The notes under the pieces were generated by a model. The model ran no database searches. It worked only from the letters and a program-made list of their open reading frames with translations, and had not been told where the DNA came from. Below, one piece after another: positions 1 through 7,420 of a DNA stretch of 19,013 nt; position 1 is the first letter of the stretch; every line of letters starts with the position of its first letter. The stretch spans positions 2,504 to 21,516 of the forward strand of contig DPRS01000038.1 in the NCBI GenBank assembly GCA_003537575.1, read 5' to 3'. This stretch comes from Oxalobacteraceae bacterium. GTDB taxonomy: Bacteria; Pseudomonadota; Gammaproteobacteria; Burkholderiales; Burkholderiaceae_D. The position numbers and the translations under genes were made by a program.

Positions 1-916
1 TGTGGAAGTATTCGTGGCCGACCACCGATTCGATGTTGAAGTAATCGATGTCGGTGGCGATGCGCGGATTGGCCAGCACGAACTTGGTATTGAAGATGTT
101 CAGGCCCTTGTTTTCCATGGCGCCCATGTTGAAGTCGCCCACCGCGACGATCATGAAGCGGTCGAGATCCAGTTCCAGGTTGAAGCGCTCCTCGTCCCAG
201 CGGATGCTGTTCTTTAGCGAATCCATGGCGTGCTGGGTCTTGTCGAGATTGCCGTGCTCGACCCAGACCTGCAGCAGGACTTCGCGGCCGGACTTGAGCT
301 TGAACGCCTCTTCCTGGCATACCAGGTTGCCCGCCACCAGGGCGAACAGGTAGGATGGCTTCTTGAACGGATCTTCCCACAGGGCGTAATGGCGGCCGTC
401 GTCCAGGTCGCCCTGTTCGACCAGGTTGCCGTTGGACAGCAGCACCGGATAGCGTTCCTTGTCGGCGCGCAGCATCACGGTGTATTTGGCCATCACGTCC
501 GGCCGGTCCGGGAAATAGGTAATCTTGCGGAAGCCTTCGGCTTCGCACTGGGTAAAGAAATTGCCGCTGGAAACGTACAAGCCCATCAGCGAGGTATTCT
601 TTTCGGGCTGCAGCGCGGTTTCGATTTCCAGCGTGACCAGCGCGGGCGCGTTCGGAATGCGCAGCACGCCGCCATCGAGCCGGTACTGCTCGTCGGTCAG
701 CAGCTTGCCATTCATGCGGATCTGCACCAGGCGCAGGTCATGGCCGTACAGCACCAGGTCGCGTTCGGGACTATGCCGGTTGCGCACCAGGGTGCTGCGG
801 GTAGCGACCCGGGTATCCGCCGGATCGAGGTCAAAGCCCATCTCGACCTGCTCGACGCGGTAGGCGGGCGCAACATACTGGTGGCGGTGAATGGTCGGGG
901 GAGTATCGGTACGCAT
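1..916 (-). CDS. pepN: Aminopeptidase N, N-terminal part (cut by window edge)
   Basis: M1-family zinc aminopeptidase, a cytoplasmic enzyme that removes N-terminal residues from peptides. The 305 visible codons run from an ATG at 916-914 to the window edge. The substrate-binding GAMEN motif lies at residues 265-269 (context VGDFNMGAMENKGLNIFN), and the last five visible residues are HEYFH (301-305), the HEXXH zinc/catalytic motif. In E. coli PepN these motifs sit about four residues earlier, so the start is well placed. The C-terminal two thirds of the protein, including the third zinc ligand, is outside the window. The ATG follows an AGGA about ten bases upstream. A likely extended -10 lies at 954-962, giving a leader of about 30 nt. 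The gene is divergent from a lipoprotein gene only 62 bp away. Confidence 0.96.
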   Translation of the reverse strand, partial: MRTDTPPTIHRHQYVAPAYRVEQVEMGFDLDPADTRVATRSTLVRNRHSPERDLVLYGHDLRLVQIRMNGKLLTDEQYRLDGGVLRIPNAPALVTLEIETALQPEKNTSLMGLYVSSGNFFTQCEAEGFRKITYFPDRPDVMAKYTVMLRADKERYPVLLSNGNLVEQGDLDDGRHYALWEDPFKKPSYLFALVAGNLVCQEEAFKLKSGREVLLQVWVEHGNLDKTQHAMDSLKNSIRWDEERFNLELDLDRFMIVAVGDFNMGAMENKGLNIFNTKFVLANPRIATDIDYFNIESVVGHEYFH

Positions 917-953
917 CACGGTGGAGTCCTGCGAAAGAATGGCGCAAAATAGG

Positions 954-962
954 ATTTTACCA
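954..962 (-). promoter_or_regulatory. Extended -10 promoter element for pepN
   Basis: Read on the minus strand, the sequence is TGGTAAAAT, followed by CC. This is an extended -10 (TGn plus a 5/6 match to TATAAT), and the predicted transcription start near 947 gives a leader of about 30 nt. No good -35 is visible, which is common for extended -10 promoters. The same TGGTAAAATCC string occurs before yebC at 4343-4353. Confidence 0.5.
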
Positions 963-978
963 ACCCGGAGGGGGAATC

Positions 979-1320
979 ATGAAATTTGTATCGGTTGCCG
1001 TCATGCTTTGCATCATGCTCGGGCTGGCTTCCTGTACCCAGGAGCAACAAAACCAGCTCAGCCGCTCGGTGCAGAACTGGACCGGCACCAATGGCGTGCT
1101 GGAAGTCTATGCCGGCGACAAGGTGGTGCGGCGCTTCCTGCGCATCGACAAGATGACCACAGCGATGGGGACCGACGACGGTCGTCCGCGCTCCTATCGT
1201 TACGGCTACGGCGTCCTGGATGAAAACCTGAACATGGTGGCTGATTCCGGCGAAAAGAAGGTGTACTTCGAAATCAGCGATTTCGGCAGCAATTACATCT
1301 TTTTCGAGAATCCGCGCTAA
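979..1320 (+). CDS. Small putative lipoprotein, family not recognised
   Basis: A 113-residue protein with a typical lipoprotein signal: Lys2, a hydrophobic stretch, and lipobox L16-A17-S18-C19. Cleavage before Cys19 would leave a mature protein of about 95 residues. Aspartate is absent after the cysteine (the next residues are TQEQQ), so E. coli-type rules would predict sorting to the outer membrane. The mature part contains the segments VLEVYAGDKVVRRFLRIDK and RPRSYRYGYGVLDENLN and ends in a beta-like YIFFENPR. I do not recognise a named family. The start is secured by a strong GGAGG at 967-971, seven bases upstream. It is divergent from pepN and is followed after 49 bp by another lipoprotein gene, probably co-transcribed. 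Confidence 0.85.
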   Translation: MKFVSVAVMLCIMLGLASCTQEQQNQLSRSVQNWTGTNGVLEVYAGDKVVRRFLRIDKMTTAMGTDDGRPRSYRYGYGVLDENLNMVADSGEKKVYFEISDFGSNYIFFENPR

Positions 1321-1369
1321 AAAAGCTGGACTATCATTCACTATGTCACCGAATGAAACGGAGCCTGCG

Positions 1370-2038
1370 ATGAAACGCGCTTATTCCCTGATCTTCCTTG
1401 CCGCGCTTGCGTTCCTGCTGGGCGGCTGCGCCGCGCCGACGATCCGCAGCGAAGTCACGGCCTTTCATGAATGGCCGGCACAATTGCCCGACAAGTCGTT
1501 CGCTTTCGAACGCAACCGCGCGCAAGACAATGACCTGGAATACCGCAACTACGAGTACCTGGTGCGCGCCGAACTGTTGCGCCTGGGCTTTACCGATGCG
1601 GCCGCTGCCCGGCCAGCACTGAAAGTCAGCCTGACTTACGGCGTCACCGACCGCGACGTGCGCATCGTCGAGCCGGTGGTGATCAACTCGGGCTGGGGCC
1701 CCGGCTTCTACGGTCCGGGCTGGCCCTACCGCTACCGCTATTACGATCCGTTCTTCTATGACCCGTTCTGGTCCATGCCGCCGGTGGTCAGCTACCAGGA
1801 ATCGAATTACCGCCTGTACCGGCGCCAGTTACAGGTCGTCATTGCCCGTGCCGCCGATGGCAAGAAACTGTACGACGTCACCGTCACCAGCGAAGGCAAG
1901 ACTCCCTCGCTGGCGGCGATCATGCCTTACATGGTGAAAAGCGCCTTCGCCGATTTCCCGGGCAAGAGCGGCGTGCCGCGCCAGGTCGAGCTCGAATTCA
2001 AGCAAAACCCTGTAAAAAACGGCAAGCCTCAGGAGTAA
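1370..2038 (+). CDS. DUF4136-type lipoprotein
   Basis: A putative outer-membrane lipoprotein of 222 residues. From the chosen ATG at 1370, the signal peptide has Lys2-Arg3, a hydrophobic core, and lipobox L17-G18-G19-C20. An in-frame ATG at 1343 would add nine polar residues before the signal, and it lacks a ribosome site; GGAG at 1360-1363 favours 1370. The mature part shows a Tyr/Phe/Trp/Gly/Pro-rich middle (for example GWGPGFYGPGWPYRYRYY) followed by LQVVIARAADGKKLYDVTV and a C-terminal helix-like LAAIMPYMVKSAFADFPG. This layout fits DUF4136 lipoproteins, whose function is not known; the family call is from memory. It lies 49 bp after the smaller lipoprotein gene and ends with a 10-bp tail-to-tail overlap with the next minus-strand ORF. 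Confidence 0.87.
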   Translation: MKRAYSLIFLAALAFLLGGCAAPTIRSEVTAFHEWPAQLPDKSFAFERNRAQDNDLEYRNYEYLVRAELLRLGFTDAAAARPALKVSLTYGVTDRDVRIVEPVVINSGWGPGFYGPGWPYRYRYYDPFFYDPFWSMPPVVSYQESNYRLYRRQLQVVIARAADGKKLYDVTVTSEGKTPSLAAIMPYMVKSAFADFPGKSGVPRQVELEFKQNPVKNGKPQE

Positions 2039-2178
2039 TAAGCCTCGGAAGCCAGGGTAAGCGCCACTACCAGCAGCACCGCCGCCGCCAGCACGAGCAG
2101 CAGGCGGCCGAATTTCGGCGTCCCCGCATCGTCGCCAATATTGGGGTCGGAGTCGTTTTTTTGAAGATCAGGATGCAT
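2029..2178 (-). CDS. Tiny single-helix membrane protein, hypothetical
   Basis: A 49-residue ORF from the ATG at 2178, beginning MHPDLQKNDSDPNIGDD. It has an acidic, soluble N-terminal half and then one strong transmembrane segment (FGRLLLVLAAAVLLVVALTL, about residues 24-43), ending ASEAYYS. An in-frame ATG at 2217 would add 13 basic residues (MKASRSNRLNRPV); a GGAGG on the minus strand near 2235-2240 is a little too far from it, so the start is open. The stop codon overlaps the end of the DUF4136 lipoprotein gene by ten bases on the opposite strand. It lies downstream of the quinone oxidoreductase gene on the same strand, 76 bp or less away, and may be the last gene of that transcript. I do not recognise a family. 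Confidence 0.5.
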   Translation of the reverse strand: MHPDLQKNDSDPNIGDDAGTPKFGRLLLVLAAAVLLVVALTLASEAYYS

Positions 2179-2254
2179 GACTGGTCGGTTCAATCGATTG
2201 GACCGGGATGCTTTCATGCCATGAGAATGAATGCACCTCCGGCCCTGTTTTTGT

Positions 2255-3229
2255 TCAAGGCAGCAGGATGGTCGACCCGGTGGTCTTGCGCCCTTCCAGG
2301 TCGCGGTGCGCCTGCGCCACATCCTTCAAGGCGTAGCGCTGGTTCACGGGAATCCTGACCTTGCCGCTTTCGACCATGGCAAACAGGTCGGCCGCCATCT
2401 CTTCCAGGCTTTCGCGCCTGCCGATATGCGTAAACAAGGTCGGCCGGGTCACATACAGCGAGCCGCGCGAAGCCAGTTCCTGCAGGGTGAATGGCGGCAC
2501 CGGGCCGGAAGCGGCGCCGAAGCTGACCAGCATGCCCAGCGGCGCCAGGCAATCCAGCGAGGGAATGAAGGTATCCTTGCCGATCGAGTCATAGACCACC
2601 GGCACGCCGGCGCCATTGGTGATTTCCTTCACCCGCTCGACGAAATTTTCCTTGTTGTAGTTGATGACGTGGGCACAGCCATGCGCCCTGGCCAGTTCCG
2701 CCTTCTCATCCGAGCCGACCGTGCCGATCATGGTCACGCCCAGTGCTTTCGCCCACTGGCAGGCGATCAGGCCGACGCCGCCGGCAGCCGCATGAAACAG
2801 GATGGTTTCGCCGGCGCGCAAGGGATAGGTGCGGCGGAACAGGTATTGCACCGTCAGGCCCTGCAGCATCATGGCCGCGCCAGTCTCGAAATCGATCGCA
2901 TCCGGCAGCTTCACCACATGCTTCGCCGGCATCACGCGCCCCTCGGCATAGGCGCCGGGCGGCTGCGCGGCATAGGCAATGCGGTCGCCCGGCTGCAGGT
3001 GCGTCACGCCCTCGCCGACCGCCTCGACCGTGCCCGCCGCTTCCATGCCGAGACCCGCCGGCAGGGGCTGCGGATAAGCGCCGTTACGGAAATACACGTC
3101 GATGTAATTCAGGCCGCAGGCGGCATGGCGCACCCGCACCTCGCCCGGTCCCGGCGCGCCGACCTCGACGTCGACATATTCCATGACTTCCGGGCCGCCG
3201 ACCCGGGATATTCTGATTGCTTTAGGCAT
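2255..3229 (-). CDS. NADPH:quinone oxidoreductase (zeta-crystallin type, MDR superfamily)
   Basis: A 324-residue zinc-free medium-chain dehydrogenase/reductase, close in length to E. coli QorA. The family's reaction is NADPH-dependent one-electron reduction of quinones or reduction of activated double bonds; the substrate here is unknown. The N-terminal GroES-like domain has NYIDVYFRNG (41-50) and GMEAAGTVEAVGEGV (61-75). A zinc-enzyme would have GHE where this has GME, which supports a zinc-free enzyme. The Rossmann nucleotide site is AAAGGVG (147-153). I chose the ATG at 3229 (MPKAIRISRVGGPE) because it matches the family N-terminus; an upstream ATG at 3286 would add 19 unrelated residues and cover a palindrome at 3255-3270. 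It lies 87 bp downstream of the DMT transporter gene on the same strand, so it may be co-transcribed or have its own regulated promoter. Confidence 0.92.
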   Translation of the reverse strand: MPKAIRISRVGGPEVMEYVDVEVGAPGPGEVRVRHAACGLNYIDVYFRNGAYPQPLPAGLGMEAAGTVEAVGEGVTHLQPGDRIAYAAQPPGAYAEGRVMPAKHVVKLPDAIDFETGAAMMLQGLTVQYLFRRTYPLRAGETILFHAAAGGVGLIACQWAKALGVTMIGTVGSDEKAELARAHGCAHVINYNKENFVERVKEITNGAGVPVVYDSIGKDTFIPSLDCLAPLGMLVSFGAASGPVPPFTLQELASRGSLYVTRPTLFTHIGRRESLEEMAADLFAMVESGKVRIPVNQRYALKDVAQAHRDLEGRKTTGSTILLP

Positions 3230-3254
3230 GCGTGACTCGCTTGATGAGAGATGG

Positions 3255-3270
3255 ACAATGCCGGCATTGT
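3255..3270. promoter_or_regulatory. 16-bp perfect palindrome, operator candidate
   Basis: ACAATGCCGGCATTGT is identical to its own reverse complement. It lies 25 bp before the quinone oxidoreductase start, in the 87-bp gap after the transporter gene. Just beyond it are two direct copies of CCTGACGG (3275-3282 and 3293-3300, 18 bp apart). A dyad of this size and place is typical for a dimeric repressor or activator site. A poor -10 match (TATTAC on the minus strand, 3269-3274) overlaps its edge. The regulator is unknown. Confidence 0.5.
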
Positions 3271-3316
3271 AATACCTGACGGCCAAGCCTTGCCTGACGG
3301 TGCGCCAGGCCTCCCC

Positions 3317-4234
3317 TCAAACCTTCTTGCGCGACAGCAGATACATCCCGCCCAGCACCAGGGCCGTGCCGCCCAGCTGGATTGCCGTGATCGGTTCGCC
3401 CAGCACCAGCGCGCCCAGGAACAGGGTCGACACCGGTCCGACCATGCCGGCCTGGGAGGCGCTGCCGGCGCCGATCTTTTCCACCCCCAGCATGGTGAGA
3501 TACACCGGCAGCACCGTGCAAAACACCGCATTCACCAGCGACAGGCCATACACTTCCGCCGGCTGCACCAGCATGGCTGCCGGCCGCAGCAGGAAAAACT
3601 GCAGGACACAGGCGGCGCTGGAAACGCACATGGCATAAGCAACCAGGCGCAGCGTGCCGACCTTGCGCACCAGTTGCCCGGACATCAGCAGGTAAATCGC
3701 ATAGCTGATCGCGCTGCCCAGCACCAGCGCGCCGCCCAGGGTGAGGTTGCCGCCTCCGCCCACCTGCACGTCGTGCAGGAACACCAGCACCGTGCCACCA
3801 TACGAAATCAGCAGGGCCAGCCATTCCAGCCGCGAGACTTTCTTTTTGAGGAAGAAGAACGAAATCAGCAGGACGAAGGAAGGCGTCAGGAACAGGATCA
3901 GGCGCTCCAGGCCGGCGCTGATGTATTGCAGGCCAAGGAAATCCAGGAAGCTCGACAGGTAATAGCCGACCAGGCCGAGCAGCACGATCCTGGCTAGCTC
4001 GGCACGCGTCAAGGGTTCCGCCGTGCGTGCCTGCCACAGCGCGATGGCGGCGAAGAACGGCAGCGAAAACAGCATGCGGAAAGCGATCAGGGTGACCGCA
4101 TCGACGCCGTAGCGGTAGATCAGTTTGGCGACGATGGCCTTGGCCGAGAAAAATATCGCACCCAGGGTGGCGATGGCCAGGCCGGCGAGGAAAGCGCGAC
4201 GGGCCGGCGCAGTTGCAGAAAAACTTGTGGACAT
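3317..4234 (-). CDS. EamA/DMT-superfamily inner-membrane transporter
   Basis: A 305-residue, strongly hydrophobic protein with about ten predicted membrane segments in two EamA-type halves. The first half starts near LAIATLGAIFFSAKAIVAKL and includes LIAFRMLFSLPFFAAIALW and GLQYISAGLERLILFLTPSF; the second half starts near LTLGGALVLGSAISYAIYLL and ends GEPITAIQLGGTALVLGGMY with a basic tail LLSRKKV. This is the drug/metabolite transporter superfamily, which exports amino acids, nucleotides or other small molecules; the substrate cannot be read from sequence. The ATG at 4234 (MSTSFSATAPARRAF) is chosen; the frame stays open further upstream to 4357, but that part is proline/arginine-rich and not transporter-like. 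No Shine-Dalgarno is visible. A TACAAT at 4241-4246 sits exactly where it would start a leaderless message. Confidence 0.9.
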   Translation of the reverse strand: MSTSFSATAPARRAFLAGLAIATLGAIFFSAKAIVAKLIYRYGVDAVTLIAFRMLFSLPFFAAIALWQARTAEPLTRAELARIVLLGLVGYYLSSFLDFLGLQYISAGLERLILFLTPSFVLLISFFFLKKKVSRLEWLALLISYGGTVLVFLHDVQVGGGGNLTLGGALVLGSAISYAIYLLMSGQLVRKVGTLRLVAYAMCVSSAACVLQFFLLRPAAMLVQPAEVYGLSLVNAVFCTVLPVYLTMLGVEKIGAGSASQAGMVGPVSTLFLGALVLGEPITAIQLGGTALVLGGMYLLSRKKV

Positions 4235-4454
4235 CCGGCAATTGTAGGCCTTCTCCCGTTCGCTTGTCGCCGACCGTCCCGGACAAGATCGCGAACCAGC
4301 GCCGAAATGCCTGACTGACGGCGTTTTCGGAGTGGTGCGGCATGGTAAAATCCGCACTCATTTTGGTGTCTGCGGTCGCCCCGGCCGAAACGGAAACCTT
4401 CAGTTTTTACTTTGCAAACAGACACTTGCAAACGCTTACCGGGAAAGAGTTGTC
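4235..4454. promoter_or_regulatory. Divergent intergenic region between the DMT transporter gene and yebC
   Basis: A 220-bp gap without a gene, the longest in the window. It holds a yebC extended -10 (4343-4351), a possible minus-strand -10 (TACAAT, 4241-4246), a short inverted repeat CCGCA/TGCGG (4352-4356 and 4371-4375) at the start of the predicted yebC leader, and a direct repeat of TTGCAAAC (4412-4419 and 4426-4433). The predicted yebC leader is about 97 nt. I recognise no known riboswitch. Confidence 0.5.
4343..4351 (+). promoter_or_regulatory. Extended -10 promoter element for yebC-purD-hemF
   Basis: TGGTAAAAT followed by CCGC, an extended -10 with a 5/6 match to TATAAT. The first candidate -35 at normal spacing is poor. 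The predicted start near 4358 leaves a leader of about 97 nt before the yebC ATG. Confidence 0.55.
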
Positions 4455-5180
4455 ATGGCAGGACATAGCAAATGGGCCAATATCAAGCACAAGAAGGCGG
4501 CAACTGACGCCAAGCGCGGCAAGATCTGGACTCGACTGATCAAGGAAATCACAGTCGCCGCGCGTATGGGCGGCGGCGACATCAACGCCAACCCGCGCCT
4601 GCGCCTGGCAATTGACAAGGCGGCCGACGCCAACATGCCCAAGGATAACGTCAACCGCGCCATCCAGCGCGGCACCGGCGGCCTGGATGGCGCCAACTAC
4701 GAGGAAATCCGCTACGAAGGCTACGGCATCAACGGCGCCGCCATCATCGTCGACTGCATGACCGACAACCGCGTGCGCACCGTGGCGGAAGTGCGCCATG
4801 CCTTTTCCAAGTTTGGCGGCAACATGGGCACCGAAGGCTCGGTGGCTTTCCTGTTCCAGCATTGCGGCCAGTTCCTGTATGCTCCGGGCACCAATGAAGA
4901 CGCCCTGATGGAAGCTGCGCTCGAAGCCGGCGCCGAAGACGTGGTCACGGATGAAGAAGGCGGCATCGAGGTGTTGTGCCCGCCGAACGATTTTTCCACG
5001 GTCAAGGATGCGCTGGAAAAGGCCGGATTCAAGGCGGAGGTAGCCGAGATCATCATGAAGCCGGCCACCGAAACCGTTTTCACCGGCGAAGACGCGCAAA
5101 AAATGCAAAAGCTGCTGGATGCGCTGGAAAACCTGGACGATGTCCAGGAAGTCTATACCAACGCCGTGATCGAGGAATAA
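4455..5180 (+). CDS. yebC: YebC/PmpR-family protein (TACO1-like translation factor)
   Basis: A 241-residue protein that is full length for the YebC/PmpR/TACO1 family. It opens with the family signature MAGHSKWANIKHKKAATDAK, followed by RGKIWTRLIKEITVAARMGG and the conserved NMPKDNVNRAIQRGTGG and YEGYGINGAAIIVDCMTDN segments. Family members were first described as transcription regulators (PmpR), and are now also known as ribosome-associated factors that help translate difficult stretches such as polyproline; the sequence alone does not decide between these. The ATG at 4455 follows a GGGAAAGAG at 4441-4449. An in-frame extension to 4332 lacks family similarity. It is the first gene of a tight group with purD, only 4 bp downstream, whose ribosome site overlaps the yebC end. 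Confidence 0.96.
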   Translation: MAGHSKWANIKHKKAATDAKRGKIWTRLIKEITVAARMGGGDINANPRLRLAIDKAADANMPKDNVNRAIQRGTGGLDGANYEEIRYEGYGINGAAIIVDCMTDNRVRTVAEVRHAFSKFGGNMGTEGSVAFLFQHCGQFLYAPGTNEDALMEAALEAGAEDVVTDEEGGIEVLCPPNDFSTVKDALEKAGFKAEVAEIIMKPATETVFTGEDAQKMQKLLDALENLDDVQEVYTNAVIEE

Positions 5181-5184
5181 ATAC

Positions 5185-6453
5185 ATGAAAGTACTGGTAG
5201 TCGGCTCCGGCGGCCGCGAACACGCGCTGGCCTGGAAAATCGCGCAATCGCCGCGCGTGCAAATGGTCTATGTCGCGCCCGGCAACGGCGGCACCGAACT
5301 CGATCCGCGCCTGAAGAACGTGCCGATCAGCGAACCCGGCTGGCTGGCGCAATTCGCCATCAAGGAAGGCATCGGCATCACCCTGGTCGGCCCGGAAACC
5401 CCGCTGGCCGCCGGCATCGTCAACATCTTCCGCGAGCAGGGCCTGAAAATCTTCGGCCCGACCAAGGAAGCTGCGCAACTGGAAAGCTCCAAGGATTTCG
5501 CCAAGGCCTTCATGAAGCGCCACGGCATTCCCACTGCCGAATACGAAACCTTCGCCGACGCCGAAGCCGCCCACGACTACGTCAACCGCAAGGGCGCGCC
5601 GATCGTCATCAAGGCCGACGGCCTGGCTGCCGGCAAGGGCGTGGTGGTAGCAATGTCGCTGGACGAAGCGCATGCCGCCATCGACGCCATGCTGTCGGAT
5701 AACAAGTTGGGCGACGCCGGCGCCCGCGTGGTGATCGAGGATTTCCTCGACGGCGAGGAAGCCAGCTTCATCGTCATGGTCGATGGCCACAACATCCTGC
5801 CGCTGGCCACCAGCCAGGACCACAAGCGCCTGCAGGACAACGACCAGGGCCCCAACACCGGCGGCATGGGCGCTTATTCGCCGGCGCCGATCGTCACGCC
5901 CGCCCTGCACGCCAGGGTCATGCGCGAAATCATTGTGCCCACCGTGCAGGGCATGGCCAGGGATGGCATCCCCTTCTCCGGCTTCCTGTACGCCGGCCTG
6001 ATGATCGACAAGAATGGCACCCCGCGGACGCTGGAATTCAATTGCCGCATGGGCGACCCGGAAACCCAGCCGATCATGGCGCGCCTGAAGACCGATTACC
6101 TCACCGTGCTCGAGCACGCCGTCAACGGCACGCTCGACAAGATTGAGCTCGAATGGGACCGCCGCACCGCACTGGGCGTGGTGATGGCCGCCGCCGGTTA
6201 CCCGGAAGCGCCGAAGAAGGGTGACGCCATTCACGGCATCCCCGCCGAAACCGCCGACTGCGTTTCTTTCCACGCCGGCACCACCATCGATAACGGCAAC
6301 CTGGTCACTTCGGGCGGCCGCGTGCTGTGCGTGGTCGGCCTGGGCGACAGCGTCAAGATGGCGCAGCGCCAGGCTTACCAGGCGGTGGAACAGATCCAGT
6401 TCAGCGGCATGCAATACCGCCGCGACATCGGCTGGCGCGCGATCAAGCGCTAA
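5185..6453 (+). CDS. purD: Phosphoribosylamine-glycine ligase (GAR synthetase)
   Basis: Second enzyme of de novo purine synthesis: joins phosphoribosylamine and glycine using ATP, in the cytoplasm. The 422 residues match the usual length. Visible signatures are VLVVGSGGREHALAWK at the N-terminus, the ATP-grasp segment IVIKADGLAAGKGVVVA (about 132-148), HKRLQDNDQGPNTGGMGAYS (about 213-232) and LEFNCRMGDPETQ (about 281-293), with the C-terminal GRVLCVVGLGD. The ATG lies 4 bp after the yebC stop, with GAGGAA (5172-5177) inside the yebC end as its ribosome site, so the two genes are almost surely translated from one message. hemF follows after 24 bp. No sign of damage or transfer. Confidence 0.98.
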   Translation: MKVLVVGSGGREHALAWKIAQSPRVQMVYVAPGNGGTELDPRLKNVPISEPGWLAQFAIKEGIGITLVGPETPLAAGIVNIFREQGLKIFGPTKEAAQLESSKDFAKAFMKRHGIPTAEYETFADAEAAHDYVNRKGAPIVIKADGLAAGKGVVVAMSLDEAHAAIDAMLSDNKLGDAGARVVIEDFLDGEEASFIVMVDGHNILPLATSQDHKRLQDNDQGPNTGGMGAYSPAPIVTPALHARVMREIIVPTVQGMARDGIPFSGFLYAGLMIDKNGTPRTLEFNCRMGDPETQPIMARLKTDYLTVLEHAVNGTLDKIELEWDRRTALGVVMAAAGYPEAPKKGDAIHGIPAETADCVSFHAGTTIDNGNLVTSGGRVLCVVGLGDSVKMAQRQAYQAVEQIQFSGMQYRRDIGWRAIKR

Positions 6454-6477
6454 TCGGGCAACAGGATCAGGACACGC

Positions 6478-7374
6478 ATGGATTCCGCCTCCGTCAAAAG
6501 CTATCTGACCGGCCTGCAGACGCGCATCGTCGACGCCCTTGCGGCCATCGACGGCAAGCCCTTCCTGGCCGACAGCTGGCAGCGCCCCGAAGGCGGCGGC
6601 GGCACTTCGCGCATCATCGAAGAAGGCAATGTCTTCGAGCGCGGCGGCGTCGGTTTTTCACATGTAACGGGCAAGAACCTGCCGCCCTCGGCCGCCGCCA
6701 ACCGCCCGGAAATCGCCGGCCGCAGCTGGGAAGCCATGGGCGTGTCGCTGGTGCTGCACCCGCGCAACCCGTATGCGCCGACGGTGCACATGAACGTGCG
6801 CTTCTTCGTCGCCACCGCCGCAGGCGAAGAGCCGGTGTGGTGGTTCGGCGGCGGCATGGACCTGACGCCCTATTACGGCTTCGAGGAAGACGCCCGCCAC
6901 TTCCACCGCACCTGCAAGGATGCGCTGGCGCCCTTCCGCGGCGACCTGCATCCGCGCTTCAAGAAGTGGTGCGACGAGTACTTTTTCCTGAAGCATCGCA
7001 ACGAGCAGCGCGGCGTCGGCGGCATTTTTTACGACGATTTCAATGCGCTCGGCTTCGCGCAAAGCTTCGCCATGACGCAAAGCGTCGGCAACGCTTTTCT
7101 CGATGCCTACGTCCCGATCCTGACGCGCCGCAAGGATGCGCCTTACGGCGAGCGCGAGCGAGACTTCCAGGCCTACCGGCGCGGCCGCTATGTCGAATTC
7201 AATCTCGTGTTCGACCGCGGCACCCATTTCGGCCTGCAGTCGGGCGGGCGCACCGAATCGATCCTGATGTCGCTGCCGCCGCTGGTCAAATGGCGTTACA
7301 ACTGGAGCCCGCAAGCCGGCAGCCCGGAAGCGCAACTGTATTCCGACTTCCTGGTCGCGCGCGACTGGGTCTGA
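6478..7374 (+). CDS. hemF: Oxygen-dependent coproporphyrinogen III oxidase
   Basis: Aerobic heme-pathway enzyme that decarboxylates two propionates of coproporphyrinogen III to give protoporphyrinogen IX, using oxygen. At 298 residues it is within one residue of E. coli HemF. The family signature is complete: WCDEYFFLKHRNEQRGVGGI (164-183) followed by FYDDFN. Other conserved blocks are EGGGGTSRI (38-46), VHMNVRFF (103-110), WWFGGGMDLTPYY (121-133) and GRYVEFNLVFDRGTHFGLQS near the C-terminus. It starts 24 bp after purD, with AGGA shortly upstream, and is probably the last gene of the yebC-purD-hemF transcript because a strong GC hairpin begins in its stop codon. In related genomes nadD is expected next, but it is missing here. 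Confidence 0.98.
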   Translation: MDSASVKSYLTGLQTRIVDALAAIDGKPFLADSWQRPEGGGGTSRIIEEGNVFERGGVGFSHVTGKNLPPSAAANRPEIAGRSWEAMGVSLVLHPRNPYAPTVHMNVRFFVATAAGEEPVWWFGGGMDLTPYYGFEEDARHFHRTCKDALAPFRGDLHPRFKKWCDEYFFLKHRNEQRGVGGIFYDDFNALGFAQSFAMTQSVGNAFLDAYVPILTRRKDAPYGERERDFQAYRRGRYVEFNLVFDRGTHFGLQSGGRTESILMSLPPLVKWRYNWSPQAGSPEAQLYSDFLVARDWV

Positions 7375-7405
7375 CGGCTGCGCGGCCCGGCCTGGCCGCG
7401 CCGTC
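7373..7405 (+). terminator. GC-rich hairpin at the end of hemF
   Basis: The left arm is 7373-7387 and the right arm 7394-7405 (GGCCGCGCCGTC). They pair over 12 bp with a three-base bulge in the left arm and a six-base loop CGGCCT. It starts inside the hemF stop codon. No U-run follows, so it is not a classic intrinsic terminator; it may be a weak terminator, a pause site or a 3'-end protector. Confidence 0.5.
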
Positions 7406-7420
7406 CATGCTGCATATAGG

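Noticed and set aside
5080..6414. Long open frame on the minus strand opposite purD
   Set aside because: It is a mirror of GC-rich codon bias: His/Gln/Ala/Asp-rich with no domain, and purD on the other strand is unmistakable.
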